Origin: CAZZCS01 sp964652645
GTDB taxonomy: Bacteria > Cloacimonadota > Cloacimonadia > Cloacimonadales > Cloacimonadaceae
Length of the DNA stretch: 15,297 bases
Direction: 5' to 3'
NCBI GenBank assembly: GCA_964652645.1
Contig: CAZZCS010000058.1
Location: forward strand, 1-15,297
In this document: positions 15,251-15,297 of the stretch, piece after piece
How the letters are laid out: every line of letters begins with the position of its first letter
Numbering within the stretch: position 1 is the stretch's first letter
The notes under the pieces: generated by a model
Seen by the model: only the letters and a program-made list of their open reading frames with translations
Databases searched by the model: none
Told to the model about the DNA's origin: nothing
Translations under genes and position numbers: made by a program

Positions 15251-15297
15251 CCGTGTATCAGACGTGTATCAAGCGTGTATCAGGCGTGTATCAAGTG
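15251..15297. repeat. Tandem 11-bp CGTGTATCA(A/G)(A/G) units at the right edge
   Basis: Four head-to-tail copies begin at CGTGTATCA 15252, 15263, 15274 and 15285, each 11 bp apart and varying only in the last two bases. They lie about 100 bases upstream of the EEP lipoprotein start (15147, minus strand). They are the same family as the units at 1-42, and the final 20 bases equal bases 1-20. The array is cut by the window edge. There are no unique spacers, so it is not CRISPR. Confidence 0.85.

Noticed and set aside
15251..15297. CRISPR array at the window edges
   Set aside because: Units are 11 bp, directly abutting and degenerate, with no unique spacers and no cas genes in the window.

Overview
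The window looks like chromosomal sequence from a Gram-negative, diderm, probably uncultured bacterium of moderate GC. The support is a pair of diderm-type lipoproteins with lipobox cysteines, a secDF operon, consistent AAGGAG/GGAGG ribosome binding sites and bacterial promoters. The lipoprotein that joins a Fn3-like 'RGVCWS' domain to a formylglycine-generating-enzyme (FGE-sulfatase) fold is of a style common in the FCB group (Bacteroidota, Cloacimonadota, Fibrobacterota). Candidatus Cloacimonadota is my best guess, but this is inference from protein style and was not searched.

Layout. Bases 1-75 hold a 32-bp perfect palindrome flanked by degenerate 11-bp units with a GTATCA core. The same 11-bp units return at 15251-15297, and the first and last 20 bases of the window are identical. 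From 157 to 3517 (+ strand) lies a three-gene signalling operon: a Cache-HAMP-PP2C (RsbU-like) phosphatase, a protein fusing an RsbW-like HATPase to an RsbV-like STAS domain, and a bacterial GPP34 (GOLPH3/Vps74 family) protein. A hairpin at 3528-3552 separates it from the minus-strand operon 8161->3571: a NatA-like ABC ATPase, a NatB-like permease fused to a CPBP intramembrane protease, and glmS. A second minus-strand unit (9767->8301) encodes a cupin and an M42 metallopeptidase. A third (12456->9901) encodes secD and secF. The last two each end in a clear intrinsic terminator. A 526-bp non-coding stretch (12457-12982) separates secD from the divergent FGE-like lipoprotein gene (12983-14149), which has a strong promoter-like sequence. 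An endonuclease/exonuclease/phosphatase-family lipoprotein (15147->14179) converges on it.

How the genes work together. The first operon reads as a complete partner-switching module. Its membrane phosphatase senses through a periplasmic Cache domain and should dephosphorylate the STAS antagonist, which the HATPase should phosphorylate. The unusual points are that kinase and antagonist form one open reading frame, that a strong internal Shine-Dalgarno/ATG could also release the antagonist alone, and that the next gene is a GPP34 protein rather than a sigma factor. This module is the strongest candidate for an undescribed system. The remaining operons are mostly envelope or housekeeping functions: protein export (SecDF), amino-sugar synthesis (GlmS), an ABC exporter/protease and a cytosolic peptidase.
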